44,542 nucleotides of DNA. Origin: Bacteroidales bacterium UBA3808 (GTDB lineage: Bacteria; Bacteroidota; Bacteroidia; Bacteroidales; Paludibacteraceae). Made by a program: the position numbers and the translations under genes. Positions within the stretch are counted from its first letter, which is position 1. The number at the start of each line of letters is the position of its first letter. This document shows positions 14,498 to 23,655 of the stretch, one piece after another. The stretch covers positions 1-44,542 of the forward strand of contig DFEG01000028.1 of NCBI GenBank assembly GCA_002369075.1, written 5' to 3'. Below the pieces are notes generated by a model. That model ran no database searches and was not told the origin of the DNA. It saw nothing but the letters and a program-made list of their open reading frames with translations.

Positions 14498-16225
14498 ACT
14501 CCTCGCGAGGCATTACATAGGTATTTCGGATACGATGATTTCCGACCGTTACAGGCGGAGATCATCGTATCTGTATTAGCCGGACGGGACACGCTTGCAC
14601 TGATGCCTACGGGCGGAGGAAAGAGCATTTGTTTTCAGATACCGGCGCTCGTCATGGGCGATGCGAATCCGGATAAACGCCTATGCCTCGTTATTACACC
14701 GCTTATCGCCTTGATGCGGGATCAGGTGGAGAACCTCAAGGCTCGCGGTATTCAGGCAGCAGCAATCTATACCGGCATGAGTTATGACAAACAGCGTGTG
14801 GCGCTGGATAACTGCCTCTACGGTCCGTACCATTTCCTCTACTGCTCGCCCGAGCGGTTGGAGAGCGAGGAGTTCCGCAAACGGTTGGCAGACTTGCCGA
14901 TAGGCCTGATTGCCGTAGATGAGGCACACTGTATATCCCAATGGGGGTATGATTTCCGGCCGTCGTATCTCAAGATAGCCGATATCCGGCAGTTACTTCC
15001 GGGTGTGCCGGTATTGGCTCTGACCGCTACGGCAACGCCGGAGACTATAGATGATATACAAGCCAAACTGGGCTTTGCAGAGCCGAACGTACTCCGTAAA
15101 TCCTTCCACCGCGGGAACCTGACTTATGTAGTCCGTCGGACGGACAATAAAGCCGAGCAGGTGGCGCATATCCTCTCACGTGTCCCCGGATCCGCCATCG
15201 TCTATGTACGCAACCGCAAACGCGCACAAGAGTTGGCTGAGTGGCTAAATGTCAAAATAAATGACCAAATGGTAAATGGCCAAATGGTAAATTATTATCA
15301 CGCCGGACTGACCACCCAAGAGCGCAATGCACGTCAGGAAGCCTGGACACGGGGCGAGACACGCGTCATCGTTGCCACCAATGCGTTTGGCATGGGTATC
15401 GACAAACCGGATGTGCGGGTCGTCATTCATATGGACCTGCCCTCATGCATCGAGTCTTATTACCAGGAAGCCGGACGAGCCGGACGGGACGGAAAGACCG
15501 CCTATGCCGTGCTCCTCTTCAACGAAGCGGAGGACAAAGCCAAGATCAACAAACGCATCGTAGATACCTATCCGCCCAAGGAGTTCGTGATCTCCGTCTA
15601 TCATAAGACCATGGACTTTCTGCAGATAGGTGCCGGCAGCGGTCTCGGTCACCGTTTCGCGCTTCATATAGACCAGTTGTGCCATGTGATGAAACTGCCG
15701 GTGATACAGACCTACTCTGCCCTGCATATCCTGTCCCAAGCCGGGTATATTGATTTTGAGGAGGAGCATGAGACCCAGCCACGTGTACAGATTCTTGTGC
15801 CGCGTCACCAATTAGGCGAATACAGTCTCTCCCGTGCCCAGGCGGAACTGATGGACACATTGATGCGTTCGTACACCGGTATCTACACCGACCTGCAGTA
15901 TGTGCGTGAGGCGGATGAAAAGGCTACGCATGAACTGCTTGTCTCCCTTGCGCAGCGAGGCATCATCACGTATATCCCCCGCTCCATCGGTTGCTCCCTG
16001 ACAATGACAAACGAGCGACAGACAGAGATCTATCTATCGCCCGCTATCTTTGAGCAGCGCCAAGCGCGTTTCGTATCCAAGATTCAAGCCATGTTGGAGT
16101 ACGCTGGGCAAAACCAGTTCTGCCGCGAGCAGTTACTCCTCGCTTATTTCGGAGAGAGGGACGCTGTCCCCTGCGGTCATTGCGACGTCTGCCTCACCTT
16201 GACTGCTGACAGTGTCGGAGAATAA
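14495..16225 (+). CDS. recQ: RecQ-family ATP-dependent DNA helicase, short form
   Basis: 576 aa. A 3'-5' DNA helicase used in recombination and repair. Motif 0/I is RPLQ...MPTGGGKS (17-44), motif II VDEAHCISQWG (141-151), motif III LALTATATPE (174-183), motifs V/VI ATNAFGMGIDKPDVR...QEAGRAGRDGK. The zinc-binding region follows as FCREQLLLAYFGE...PCGHCDVC, with four cysteines, and the protein ends just after it, without an HRDC domain. Residues about 253-266 (VKINDQMVNGQMVN) replace the usual short loop ahead of YYHAGL and are encoded by a tandem heptamer-like repeat. The last 93 bases overlap the convergent gene. Confidence 0.93.
   Translation: MTPREALHRYFGYDDFRPLQAEIIVSVLAGRDTLALMPTGGGKSICFQIPALVMGDANPDKRLCLVITPLIALMRDQVENLKARGIQAAAIYTGMSYDKQRVALDNCLYGPYHFLYCSPERLESEEFRKRLADLPIGLIAVDEAHCISQWGYDFRPSYLKIADIRQLLPGVPVLALTATATPETIDDIQAKLGFAEPNVLRKSFHRGNLTYVVRRTDNKAEQVAHILSRVPGSAIVYVRNRKRAQELAEWLNVKINDQMVNGQMVNYYHAGLTTQERNARQEAWTRGETRVIVATNAFGMGIDKPDVRVVIHMDLPSCIESYYQEAGRAGRDGKTAYAVLLFNEAEDKAKINKRIVDTYPPKEFVISVYHKTMDFLQIGAGSGLGHRFALHIDQLCHVMKLPVIQTYSALHILSQAGYIDFEEEHETQPRVQILVPRHQLGEYSLSRAQAELMDTLMRSYTGIYTDLQYVREADEKATHELLVSLAQRGIITYIPRSIGCSLTMTNERQTEIYLSPAIFEQRQARFVSKIQAMLEYAGQNQFCREQLLLAYFGERDAVPCGHCDVCLTLTADSVGE
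15255..15294. repeat. Heptamer-like tandem repeat inside recQ
   Basis: Units of the type CAAATGG/TAAATGG are repeated in tandem and in frame, encoding the QMVNGQMVN insertion. The same units occur between genes at 20921-20957. Confidence 0.8.
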
Positions 16226-17968
16226 GACGCTGTCTTCACCCAACAACTCCTTCATCTCATCCAGTTCCGCCGCGTTAATCGACTTGTCGCGGTCGTTCAG
16301 TCCCATCAGCGGTCCAAAGAAGACTTTGAGCAACGCGCGGCCTATCACCTTGCGGAAACTGAACTTCGGGTTTCTCGCGTCGCCACTTACCGGAACGTCC
16401 AGAAGGATCATGTCCTGCGAGGAGGTCAGAATACTGAAACCTGTACGAAGCGGGATATTCTTATACGGAGCCTTAGTGAACCGCTCTTTCTTCCCCACCC
16501 GCGGATGGTCTATCTCGATGCGGTTAGTACCTTTCATCTGACCGGAGGTGACATCGATATGACTGTCCAGTGTGAGGTCTCCGCCATCCAGCGGGTAGCC
16601 GGTGTAGTTACGGCATAGTGCATCGAAATCATGCAGGTTGACACCCTTCAGGATCAGATTGATCCGCGTATCCTGGTTCGCCAGATCGGGACCGCCTGTG
16701 AAATCCGCCTTCAGTTTGGCATCGCCGGTAAGTACCGCATCCACCGTCACACTGTTACGGCCGTTGGTGGCAACATTAGAACCCTCTACCGTCAGCGATT
16801 TGACGGCATATTCCCAGTCGTGCTTCATCGAATAGTCGTGGTAGCAGAGGTCATGGCCCGTCACTTTGGCTTTCTTAGCCATCCACACGAGCGGTTTGGA
16901 GTCTTTCTGAGGTTTGGCGGGTTCGGCGGTTTGCAGGCTGTCAGGCTCTGCTGTCTCTTCCGTGTTTGCCTTTTCCTCCGGTTGTTTTAGCAGATGCGTG
17001 AGTGTATTCCACGTATCGTGTACCTCATAATCGCCGGTAATACCGGTTATGATGAGAGAATCCATAATAAACGTATTCGTGCTCAGATCGCCGCGGTTCA
17101 GCACTACGCGCAGTTCGTCCATCGCCGCTACCTGATGATCATGCGTATCAAGGATGCTGAGTCCCGCCATGGAGAGGTTGCCCTTCAGATGCACATTCGT
17201 TATATCATCCAGGTCGCCGTCCACATGCACCGATCCGTTCAGTTTGGCGCCCAGACCGGACACATTCAGATAATCCTGCACCAGCGGCAGCACGACATCC
17301 GTATGCACGTCATGCAGATTGAGGATGACCGCATAGTTGTTCGACTGCATCCGGTATCCGGCAGTGATCCCTACGCGGCCTCCTGTCGGCAGACCGAACT
17401 CCAGACCGGCATTGGTCTGGGTGTTATCAAAATAAAGCCCCGGAATAGAGAGGGATATATCCTCCACATTCCATTGCTTATCGGAGATCACATCGCGGTA
17501 GCGAATGGAGCTGTTGTTAATCCGAATATCATCAAGAGCTACCGTCCAATTGCTCTTCGCAGTGTCGGCAGGCACGGAATCATGTTTGGAGAACCGCTCT
17601 ATGATGTCGGAGAAATTGACTTTGTCTTTGCCCTTGAGGATCTGTCCGTTGAAACCGTCGAGGCTAATCTCGCGTATCTTCACGCGCTTTGCCAGCAACT
17701 GCGGATAGGCAATCTGCACGTACAAACGGTCAAAGGAAATGAAGTTCGTCTCGCCGTTCTGCTCCTTGCCTTCAAATCCCTGGATGGTCACTCCGCCCCA
17801 ATACGGATTGATGATTATGCGGTCGGCATGCAGCTTACGACCCACTATATCCTCTCCATGGTTATTAACCACATATTTGGCAACCGGCGAAGCAATGACC
17901 AGTATCAATGCGAAAAGGAGCACTATTGCTAGTGCTCCCCATCCACATATCTTCAGAATTTTATTCAT
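16133..17968 (-). CDS. AsmA/DUF748-like membrane-anchored protein
   Basis: 611 aa from the ATG (MNKILKICGWGALAI). A TTG four codons earlier is the only longer start. An N-terminal transmembrane anchor (about 10-32) is followed by a long periplasmic beta-rich region with the AsmA/TamB-like pattern (ADRIIINPYWGGVTIQGF, VHVDGDLDDITNVHLKGNLSMAGLSI, GDLTLDSHIDVTSGQMKGTNRIEID). Such proteins are thought to bridge inner and outer membranes and help lipid transport. A Glu/Pro-rich linker lies near residue 335. It starts 15 bases after tsf and may be read from that operon. Its last 93 bases are antisense to the zinc-binding end of recQ. Confidence 0.75.
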   Translation of the reverse strand: MNKILKICGWGALAIVLLFALILVIASPVAKYVVNNHGEDIVGRKLHADRIIINPYWGGVTIQGFEGKEQNGETNFISFDRLYVQIAYPQLLAKRVKIREISLDGFNGQILKGKDKVNFSDIIERFSKHDSVPADTAKSNWTVALDDIRINNSSIRYRDVISDKQWNVEDISLSIPGLYFDNTQTNAGLEFGLPTGGRVGITAGYRMQSNNYAVILNLHDVHTDVVLPLVQDYLNVSGLGAKLNGSVHVDGDLDDITNVHLKGNLSMAGLSILDTHDHQVAAMDELRVVLNRGDLSTNTFIMDSLIITGITGDYEVHDTWNTLTHLLKQPEEKANTEETAEPDSLQTAEPAKPQKDSKPLVWMAKKAKVTGHDLCYHDYSMKHDWEYAVKSLTVEGSNVATNGRNSVTVDAVLTGDAKLKADFTGGPDLANQDTRINLILKGVNLHDFDALCRNYTGYPLDGGDLTLDSHIDVTSGQMKGTNRIEIDHPRVGKKERFTKAPYKNIPLRTGFSILTSSQDMILLDVPVSGDARNPKFSFRKVIGRALLKVFFGPLMGLNDRDKSINAAELDEMKELLGEDSVLFSDTVSSQGEADVAMTAGDSVPLSEISEE

Positions 17969-17983
17969 GAGTTGTCTCAATCC

Positions 17984-18976
17984 TTATTCTGCTGCCAGTG
18001 TGATACGGCGGAAGTCAGTGATGACAACGCCTTTTGCTTTCAGCACGTCCTTCACGAGTTCTTTGGACTCGGACATGATGTAAGCCTGCTCAACGAGTGT
18101 GTTCTCCTTGAGGAACTTACCCAGACGGCCTTGTGCAATCATCTCGATCTTCTTAGCCTGGTTAGCGAGGTTAGCCTCTGCCTCTTTCGCAACGGTAGCC
18201 TTGATCTCGCGAGCCTGCTGTGCCTGCTCAGCGGTGATCCATCCCTTAGCCTGGTTGGACTCGATGTGGTCATCGGAGTCTACGTGAGCGGGGTTGATAC
18301 CGGCTTTGCGGATAGCGTTCTCAATAGCTTTGTTGATCTCGTCCTGTTTGGTCTTCTCAATCGCTACTTCGAGCTCATGTTTCTTGATCTCCTCTGCTAC
18401 GTGGTCTGCATCGAGCGCAATCGGGCTCATGGCAGCCACCTGCATCGAGATACCGTGAACGGTCTCCTGGTCTGCACCTGCCTCTGCTGCTACGAGCGAG
18501 CTCAGTTTGTTACCCAGGTGGTTGTATGCATCCACTACAGGAGCCTCAAGGCATGCATAGTCAGCGAGTTCCATCTTCTCACCCGTTACGCCGGAGCGCT
18601 CGGTGATGATCTCTGCTACGGTGAACTGACCGATCTTGAGGTTCTTGAGCTCCTCGGCAGAACGCACCTTATTATCCAGAGCTGCATCCAGGATCAGCTT
18701 GACCATACCTACGAAGTCCTCGTTCTTTGCTACGAAGTCGGTCTCGCATTTTACGCCTACGATAGCGCCGAAACCGTCTTTTACTTTACCCAGGACGCAT
18801 CCCTCGGAAGCCTCGCGGTCGCTACGCTTGGCAGCGATAGCCTGACCGCGTTTGCGGAGCAGGTCTTTTGCCACCTCGAAATCGCCGTTAGCCTCTTCCA
18901 GAGCCTTCTTAACGTCCATCATACCTGCGCCGGTGATGTCGCGCAGTTTCTTGATATCAGCTAATGTTACTGCCAT
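17984..18976 (-). CDS. tsf: Translation elongation factor Ts
   Basis: 330 aa, longer than the 283 aa of E. coli but usual for this phylum. It is the guanine-nucleotide exchange factor for EF-Tu. The N-terminal UBA-like domain carries LRDITGAGMMDVKKALEEANGD, and the core motif GVKCETDFVAKNEDF contacts EF-Tu. It follows rpsB after 34 bases, the standard gene pair. Confidence 0.97.
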   Translation of the reverse strand: MAVTLADIKKLRDITGAGMMDVKKALEEANGDFEVAKDLLRKRGQAIAAKRSDREASEGCVLGKVKDGFGAIVGVKCETDFVAKNEDFVGMVKLILDAALDNKVRSAEELKNLKIGQFTVAEIITERSGVTGEKMELADYACLEAPVVDAYNHLGNKLSSLVAAEAGADQETVHGISMQVAAMSPIALDADHVAEEIKKHELEVAIEKTKQDEINKAIENAIRKAGINPAHVDSDDHIESNQAKGWITAEQAQQAREIKATVAKEAEANLANQAKKIEMIAQGRLGKFLKENTLVEQAYIMSESKELVKDVLKAKGVVITDFRRITLAAE

Positions 18977-19016
18977 AATAATTTACGATTTAGTCATTTA
19001 CGATTTACGATTATTC
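18977..19016. repeat. Heptamer array between rpsB and tsf
   Basis: TTTACGA units in tandem (with TTTAGTC as a variant) fill the whole intergenic gap and supply the TAA stop codon of rpsB. Confidence 0.8.
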
Positions 19017-19847
19017 TGCAGCCTCTGCAGGAGCAGCAGCCTCTGCTACTTTCTCAGCCTCTGCTTTGGGAGCGGCTTTGCGGATGCGCTGACGACGCTC
19101 TTTCGGTGCCGGTGCCTCAGTGGCAGCCTGCTCCTCGGCAGCGTTCTCGTCTGCTTTCTCTACCTTGCGCTCCTCCAGACCCTCTTTGATAGCGTCGCAT
19201 ACAGCGCCGAGGATGACATCAATAGCCTTGGTGGCATCATCGTTGGCAGGGATGACGAAATCGATATTGTTGGGGTTCGAGTTGGTATCTACGATACCGA
19301 ATACAGGAATACCCAGACGGTTAGCCTCTGCTACGGCGATTTTCTCCTCAATCACGTCCACTACGAATACTGCACTCGGCAGACGGGTCATGTCGGCGAT
19401 TGAACCGAGGTTCTTCTCCAGTTTCTCACGCTGACGTGTGATCTGCAGTTTCTCACGCTTGGACACGTTCTCCAGCGTACCGTCACTCATCATCTTGTCG
19501 ATCTGACCCATTTTCTTCACTGCCTTGCGGATGGTGGGGAAGTTGGTCAGCATACCACCTGCCCAACGCTCGGTGATGTACGGCATGCCTACCTCCTGAG
19601 CATGAGCTGCGATTACCTCCTGAGCCTGTTTCTTGGTACCAACAAAGAGGATCTTACGTCCGCTACGGGCGAGGTTCTTGAGAGCCTCTGCAGCCTCTTC
19701 CACCTTGACTACAGTCTTGTTGAGGTCGATGATGTGAATACCGTTGCGCTCCATGTAGATGTACGGAGCCATAGCCGGATTCCATTTGCGTTTGAGGTGA
19801 CCGAAATGAGCGCCAGCCTCGAGAAGTTGATCAAAATTAGTTCTCAT
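19011..19847 (-). CDS. rpsB: 30S ribosomal protein S2
   Basis: 278 aa from ATG (MRTNFDQLLEAGAHFGH). The upstream open frame is leader. Conserved S2 features are AGAHFGHLKRKWNPAM, MERNGIHIIDLNKT, ILFVGTKKQAQE, RWAGGMLTNFPTIR and GIVDTNSNP. The last 45 residues are an Ala/Glu/Lys-rich extension, frequent in Bacteroidales. It is part of the rplM-rpsI-rpsB-tsf operon. Confidence 0.97.
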   Translation of the reverse strand: MRTNFDQLLEAGAHFGHLKRKWNPAMAPYIYMERNGIHIIDLNKTVVKVEEAAEALKNLARSGRKILFVGTKKQAQEVIAAHAQEVGMPYITERWAGGMLTNFPTIRKAVKKMGQIDKMMSDGTLENVSKREKLQITRQREKLEKNLGSIADMTRLPSAVFVVDVIEEKIAVAEANRLGIPVFGIVDTNSNPNNIDFVIPANDDATKAIDVILGAVCDAIKEGLEERKVEKADENAAEEQAATEAPAPKERRQRIRKAAPKAEAEKVAEAAAPAEAAE

Positions 19848-19978
19848 TGATCTGAATTGGTTTTTAATTGTTAAATAGTGATTATTTAATCTCCGCATAT
19901 CTTGAGGATTGCCGTTCACGCGCATAACTCATTATTATATATTATGCGCGCACGCACATGCGTTTGGCACCCCAAAAC

Positions 19979-20013
19979 AATCGTGTGGTAGTCCCGAAGG
20001 AGTCCACACGATT
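19979..20013 (-). terminator. Hairpin between rpsI and rpsB
   Basis: AATCGTGTGG/CCACACGATT, ten perfect base pairs, with a loop containing TCCCGAAGGA. On the transcribed strand it is followed by TTGTTTTGGGG. It lies 14 bases after the rpsI stop and may be a partial terminator or a regulatory hairpin inside the operon. Confidence 0.55.
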
Positions 20014-20027
20014 TGGAGTTGTTCGTA

Positions 20028-20414
20028 TTAACGCTTACTGAACTGGAAGTGCTTACGTGCCTTCGGCTGACCCGGTTTCTTACGCTCAACCTCACGAGCG
20101 TCACGAGTCATGAAGCCTTCTGCCTTCAGAGCAGCTTTGTCTTCCGGATTGATCTTCACCAGTGCGCGGGCGATAGCAAGACGGAGCGCCTCTGCCTGAC
20201 CTTTGAAGCCGCCACCGTCAAGGGTAACCTTGATATCGTATTTCTCTGCCACGCCGAGTTTGTTCAGCGGCTGGAGAACGATGTAGCGCAGAATAGAAGA
20301 CGGGAAATACGTCTCGATGTCACGGCCGTTGATAACAATCTTGCCGGCACCATCATTTACGTAAACGCGGGCTACTGCCTCTTTACGACGTCCTAATGCA
20401 TTAATTTGTTCCAT
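20028..20414 (-). CDS. rpsI: 30S ribosomal protein S9
   Basis: 128 aa. Typical S9 sequence: LGRRKEAVARVYV at the N-terminus, GGGFKGQAEALRLAIARAL in the middle, and the basic tail ending KARKHFQFSKR, which reaches into the ribosomal P site. The gene starts 10 bases after rplM. Confidence 0.98.
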   Translation of the reverse strand: MEQINALGRRKEAVARVYVNDGAGKIVINGRDIETYFPSSILRYIVLQPLNKLGVAEKYDIKVTLDGGGFKGQAEALRLAIARALVKINPEDKAALKAEGFMTRDAREVERKKPGQPKARKHFQFSKR

Positions 20415-20424
20415 TGTCTTCTAA

Positions 20425-20880
20425 TTATTTGAGGGTGTTGATATCAATTACTTTGGGTTGTTGAGCCTGCATGTTGTGCTCTGCACCTGCAAAGATATAC
20501 AGGTTGTTGATCTGACGAGCGCCAAGACGGTTCTTGGGCAGCATGCCTTTTACTACGCGGCGAACGAGTTTGTCTGCGCCTTTTGCCAGCAGGTCAGCCG
20601 GAGTGAACTCACGCTGGCCACCCGGGAAACCGGTGTAGCGTACATATACGCGGTCGTTCCACTTGTTACCCGTCAGCTGCACTTTGTCAGCATTCACGAT
20701 GATTACGTTGTCACCACAATCCACGTTCGGAGTGTAGGACGGTTTGTACTTGCCACGGAGCAGTTTAGCTACCTTGGAAGCCATGCGGCCGAGAATCTGG
20801 CCCTCAGCGTCAACAACTACCCACTCTTTCTTAGCGGTAGCCTTGTTTACAGACACTGTTTTGTAACTGTTAAATTCCAT
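20425..20880 (-). CDS. rplM: 50S ribosomal protein L13
   Basis: 151 aa. Conserved L13 motifs are WVVDAEGQILGRMASKVAKLLRGK, YTPNVDCGDNVIIVNADKV and VKGMLPKNRLG. It is the first gene of the operon. It has a leader of about 160 bases from a consensus promoter, and the leader contains heptamer repeats at 20921-20957. Confidence 0.98.
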   Translation of the reverse strand: MEFNSYKTVSVNKATAKKEWVVVDAEGQILGRMASKVAKLLRGKYKPSYTPNVDCGDNVIIVNADKVQLTGNKWNDRVYVRYTGFPGGQREFTPADLLAKGADKLVRRVVKGMLPKNRLGARQINNLYIFAGAEHNMQAQQPKVIDINTLK

Positions 20881-20920
20881 TAATTTGTTTGTTTTAGGCC
20901 GAGCCGACAGACATCTTTCC

Positions 20921-20957
20921 GATTTACCATTTGGTCAATTACCATTTTTCATTTGGC
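20921..20957. repeat. Heptamer-like repeat in the rplM leader
   Basis: TTACCATTTGGTCAATTACC and flanking units match, on the other strand, the CAAATGG/TAAATGG units found inside recQ. Confidence 0.65.
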
Positions 20958-21049
20958 GGGTAAATTCACTGCCCAGCGCGGCGATTTATAAATATGTTTT
21001 AATATGCCTCTGCGCGTATGTGCAATGCACGTTCACGCGAAAAAGCCTG

Positions 21050-21080
21050 CAAAATTACTACTTTTTTTTGACATGAGCAA
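21050..21080 (-). promoter_or_regulatory. Promoter of the rplM-rpsI-rpsB-tsf operon
   Basis: Leftward TTG (21080-21078), 20 bases, TAATTTTG (21057-21050). Start expected near 21043. Confidence 0.75.
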
Positions 21081-21203
21081 ATATTTCAGCAAGAAAATTC
21101 AAAAAAAGTGCATTTTGCACATTTTGCACTTGTTATTTAATAAATACCCAAATATGAGTAGTTATTAATGCATGAAGTCTGCTATTTGGAACAACTGAAA
21201 ATA

Positions 21204-21422
21204 TCAGCGGAGTGCTCGTTTCTCTTGTTCGTGGCGTTGCTTGCGCTCCGCACGGTTACGTTTGATCGTCTGATAATAGCCGAAACCTGCCATCGGATGA
21301 CCGAGACCCGAATATGCCTCCTCCTCTATCCTTTCAAACTCCGCATTCTCCTTCCGACGGAGCTTCACCTCCCGACACCAAAATCGGATGTCAGAAATCA
21401 GTCGTTTTGTGTATTTGAACAT
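21204..21422 (-). CDS. Small basic hypothetical protein at the end of the glycan locus
   Basis: 72 aa, very rich in Lys, Arg and Glu (REVKLRRKENAEFERIEEEAYSGLG; TIKRNRAERKQRHEQEKRALR). It lies 32 bases downstream of the glycosyltransferase gene on the same strand. No family recognised. An opposite-strand ORF covers the same bases but reads less like protein. Confidence 0.5.
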   Translation of the reverse strand: MFKYTKRLISDIRFWCREVKLRRKENAEFERIEEEAYSGLGHPMAGFGYYQTIKRNRAERKQRHEQEKRALR

Positions 21423-21454
21423 AATGAATTAGTGTTTTTGTTAGTCAACAATTA

Positions 21455-22411
21455 TCAACTATTATCCAAAATTTTATTCTTCAGTTTCTTAGCTAAGCGA
21501 AATAGTTGAAAGGTAAGCCATGTTGAAGCAAACCATTTCTTCCTATTGCGTCTGTCACAATGTTTGGCGAACTCATGCGCAGAGTGGTAATCATCTTTTT
21601 TATACGCAAGACTTAACAATATACTATGCCGGTAACGATCATCACCAGGTTCATCATATTCAATGCCCAATTGTTCATGAATATAGCGATTCATTACTTT
21701 CTCTTGCATATATTTGCGTATGATTGTCTCATATTCTTGCGGAGAGGACATAGAACCTTCATGTTTTCTATAGACATATGACAATTGATTTAGATACTTG
21801 AACTCTGTATATGGGGCTATGAGCATGCATGTCGGCCAATCTTGAATGGGGAATTTCAAACGAATATAATCATCCAAAGAAACATGGTTCTGTATTAACT
21901 CATTACGGATCATACATGCTCCAAAACATATATTATATTTCCCTGTCCGGAGTCCAAGAATAGCATCTGTTCCTGTAGTATCTTCGGCATTATTGGGAAT
22001 CAACTCGCCTGTCTCCATGTACAAATTATAATAATTCGTATGTGTTAATCCATATAGCGGGTTAGCATCCATATAATCAACCATAGATTGCAGCCGGTGA
22101 GTGTCACAATAATAATCATCGTCATCACAGAAGGCAATATATTTTCCTCTCGCTAATTTACAGGTAGATGCCCAGTTGGGACCGAATCCCACATTTGCCT
22201 CATGAAGATTAAGTACAAAAATATCCGGATATTTATCTTTGTACAATTGTAACAACTCGCGTGAGTTGTCCGTTGAGCAATCATCGCCAATGATAATCTC
22301 AAACGGGAAGTTACACTCTTGTTCAAGAATGCTGTCTATCGCTTGCCCGATATAGTGCCCGCGATTATAACTGGTCATTACGACCGAAACATAAGGAACT
22401 TTATTTTCCAT
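21455..22411 (-). CDS. Glycosyltransferase family 2
   Basis: 318 aa from ATG MENKVPYVSV; a start 8 codons earlier is possible. The GT-A fold is clear: VSVVMTSYNRGHYIGQAIDSIL at the N-terminus, FEIIIGDDCSTDNS (nucleotide-sugar binding), and the DXD-like metal site FCDDDDYY near 105. The C-terminal part is helical and basic. It transfers a sugar from a nucleotide donor during surface polysaccharide synthesis; donor and acceptor are unknown. The start overlaps the end of the preceding GT2 gene by about 11 bases, so the two are translationally coupled. Confidence 0.88.
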   Translation of the reverse strand: MENKVPYVSVVMTSYNRGHYIGQAIDSILEQECNFPFEIIIGDDCSTDNSRELLQLYKDKYPDIFVLNLHEANVGFGPNWASTCKLARGKYIAFCDDDDYYCDTHRLQSMVDYMDANPLYGLTHTNYYNLYMETGELIPNNAEDTTGTDAILGLRTGKYNICFGACMIRNELIQNHVSLDDYIRLKFPIQDWPTCMLIAPYTEFKYLNQLSYVYRKHEGSMSSPQEYETIIRKYMQEKVMNRYIHEQLGIEYDEPGDDRYRHSILLSLAYKKDDYHSAHEFAKHCDRRNRKKWFASTWLTFQLFRLAKKLKNKILDNS

Positions 22412-23435
22412 AACGAATTTTTCTATAAGTGTCACGAAGCCAATCGACAGAAAACCGTTTTCCTGTCATGCGCCAATAACGCACGTAGTGAATGGGTAGA
22501 TATTTCTTTAGGGTGAGTTGCCCTGCTTGTTTATACACATTAGGGCGTTCTTTCTTCATGAACTCGTCAAATTTCATGATTAGTTCAGCATCATAAGTTT
22601 TGGCATCTTGCAAAACAAGACAAGTGCGATATACCCCCATACTCAAATGGGCAATTTGTGCTTCTATACGTTGATACGTGTATAAGGCTTTATCTTCCGG
22701 TGAAAGATGGTTCGCGAAATCTACCATCGCGCGGAGTAATTTATCATAATGGGAGACACTTTTAAGTATCACCTTGGAATCCATCGTTTGACCTTCTCTG
22801 CCCACAACGTAACGATAGACATCAAATGGTATATAAATACACGTTTTTACTGCATGTTGCGGATAAAATACCCACTCCGTGTCTGTATAGGAAATACCTT
22901 CTGTCTGGTGATAACCAATACGGCGCAACATTTCAGTCATATATGTGATAGAATGCATCGCGAAATAGACTCCGGGGTATGTGTATTCATGGAAAGAGAA
23001 AAGGCGGTTAGGCTCTATTGCGTATGTGTATTTCTCTATTAAATTTCCATCTTCATTGACTACCTGATGGTTTGTCAGAATCATATCTGCTACAATATGC
23101 TGCAATTCTTTCAAGTAGCCTGCGAACTCATCCGTGTCAAACCAATCATCCGCATCCAAAATCTTGACATATTTGCCGGCAGCTTCTTTTAATCCGCGAT
23201 TGATACACGAACCATAGTTGCCATTCTCCTTGTCAATCACGCGAAAAGTGTTAGGGTATTTTGCCTCATACTCATGCGCAATAGCAGATGAGTTGTCTTT
23301 GCTACCATCATTGATGACCAATACTTCTAATTGGCTCATCAACTGCTCGTCTTTATGCACGAGCGAGTCCAAACACCGATGCAGATAATCCTGCATGTTG
23401 TAAGTCGGAATGACTATGGTTAAGAGTTTTTGCAT
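22401..23435 (-). CDS. Glycosyltransferase family 2
   Basis: 344 aa. GT-A motifs: LLTIVIPTYNMQDYLHRCLDSL, EVLVINDGSKDNS, GNYGSCINRGLKEAAGKYVKILDADDWFD, where DADD is the metal-binding DXD. The region after residue 130 (TYAIEPNRLFSFHEY...TDTEWVFYPQ) follows the CPS/EPS GT2 pattern with a Thr-Asp-x-Glu site. It is the first gene on this side of the inserted ATPase. Its first codons share 24 identical bases with the GT2 remnant on the other side of that insertion. Confidence 0.9.
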   Translation of the reverse strand: MQKLLTIVIPTYNMQDYLHRCLDSLVHKDEQLMSQLEVLVINDGSKDNSSAIAHEYEAKYPNTFRVIDKENGNYGSCINRGLKEAAGKYVKILDADDWFDTDEFAGYLKELQHIVADMILTNHQVVNEDGNLIEKYTYAIEPNRLFSFHEYTYPGVYFAMHSITYMTEMLRRIGYHQTEGISYTDTEWVFYPQHAVKTCIYIPFDVYRYVVGREGQTMDSKVILKSVSHYDKLLRAMVDFANHLSPEDKALYTYQRIEAQIAHLSMGVYRTCLVLQDAKTYDAELIMKFDEFMKKERPNVYKQAGQLTLKKYLPIHYVRYWRMTGKRFSVDWLRDTYRKIRYGK

Positions 23436-23598
23436 ATATAATTATAGTTCATTTATTTACATTTTGTCGTTTCCTTGAACGAAAGTGACAGACAAGTCTC
23501 AATACATATTCCTCTTGGTTTTTTAAATAAAGAACGTATTATTCATCTTGATTTTTTCGAAAATATACTGTTCATTCGTCTTTATTTTTGTGAAAAAC

Positions 23599-23629
23599 TT
23601 GCACAATTCATTTATTTTTAGTATCTTTG
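23599..23629 (+). promoter_or_regulatory. Promoter of the AAA/DUF4143 gene
   Basis: TTG (23599-23601), 20 bases, TATCTTTG (23622-23629), 26 bases ahead of the start codon. The gene is thus independently transcribed against the glycan locus. Confidence 0.8.
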
Positions 23630-23655
23630 CACCGGATTTCAAAACATAGGAATAT

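Noticed and set aside
16994..17932. 312-codon plus-strand ORF opposite the AsmA-like gene
   Set aside because: Antisense frame of a protein with recognisable anchor and repeats; no coherent domain of its own.
21168..21509. 113-codon plus-strand ORF at the end of the glycan locus
   Set aside because: The opposite-strand 72-aa frame follows the operon direction and has more protein-like composition; the plus frame also runs into the GT2 3' end.
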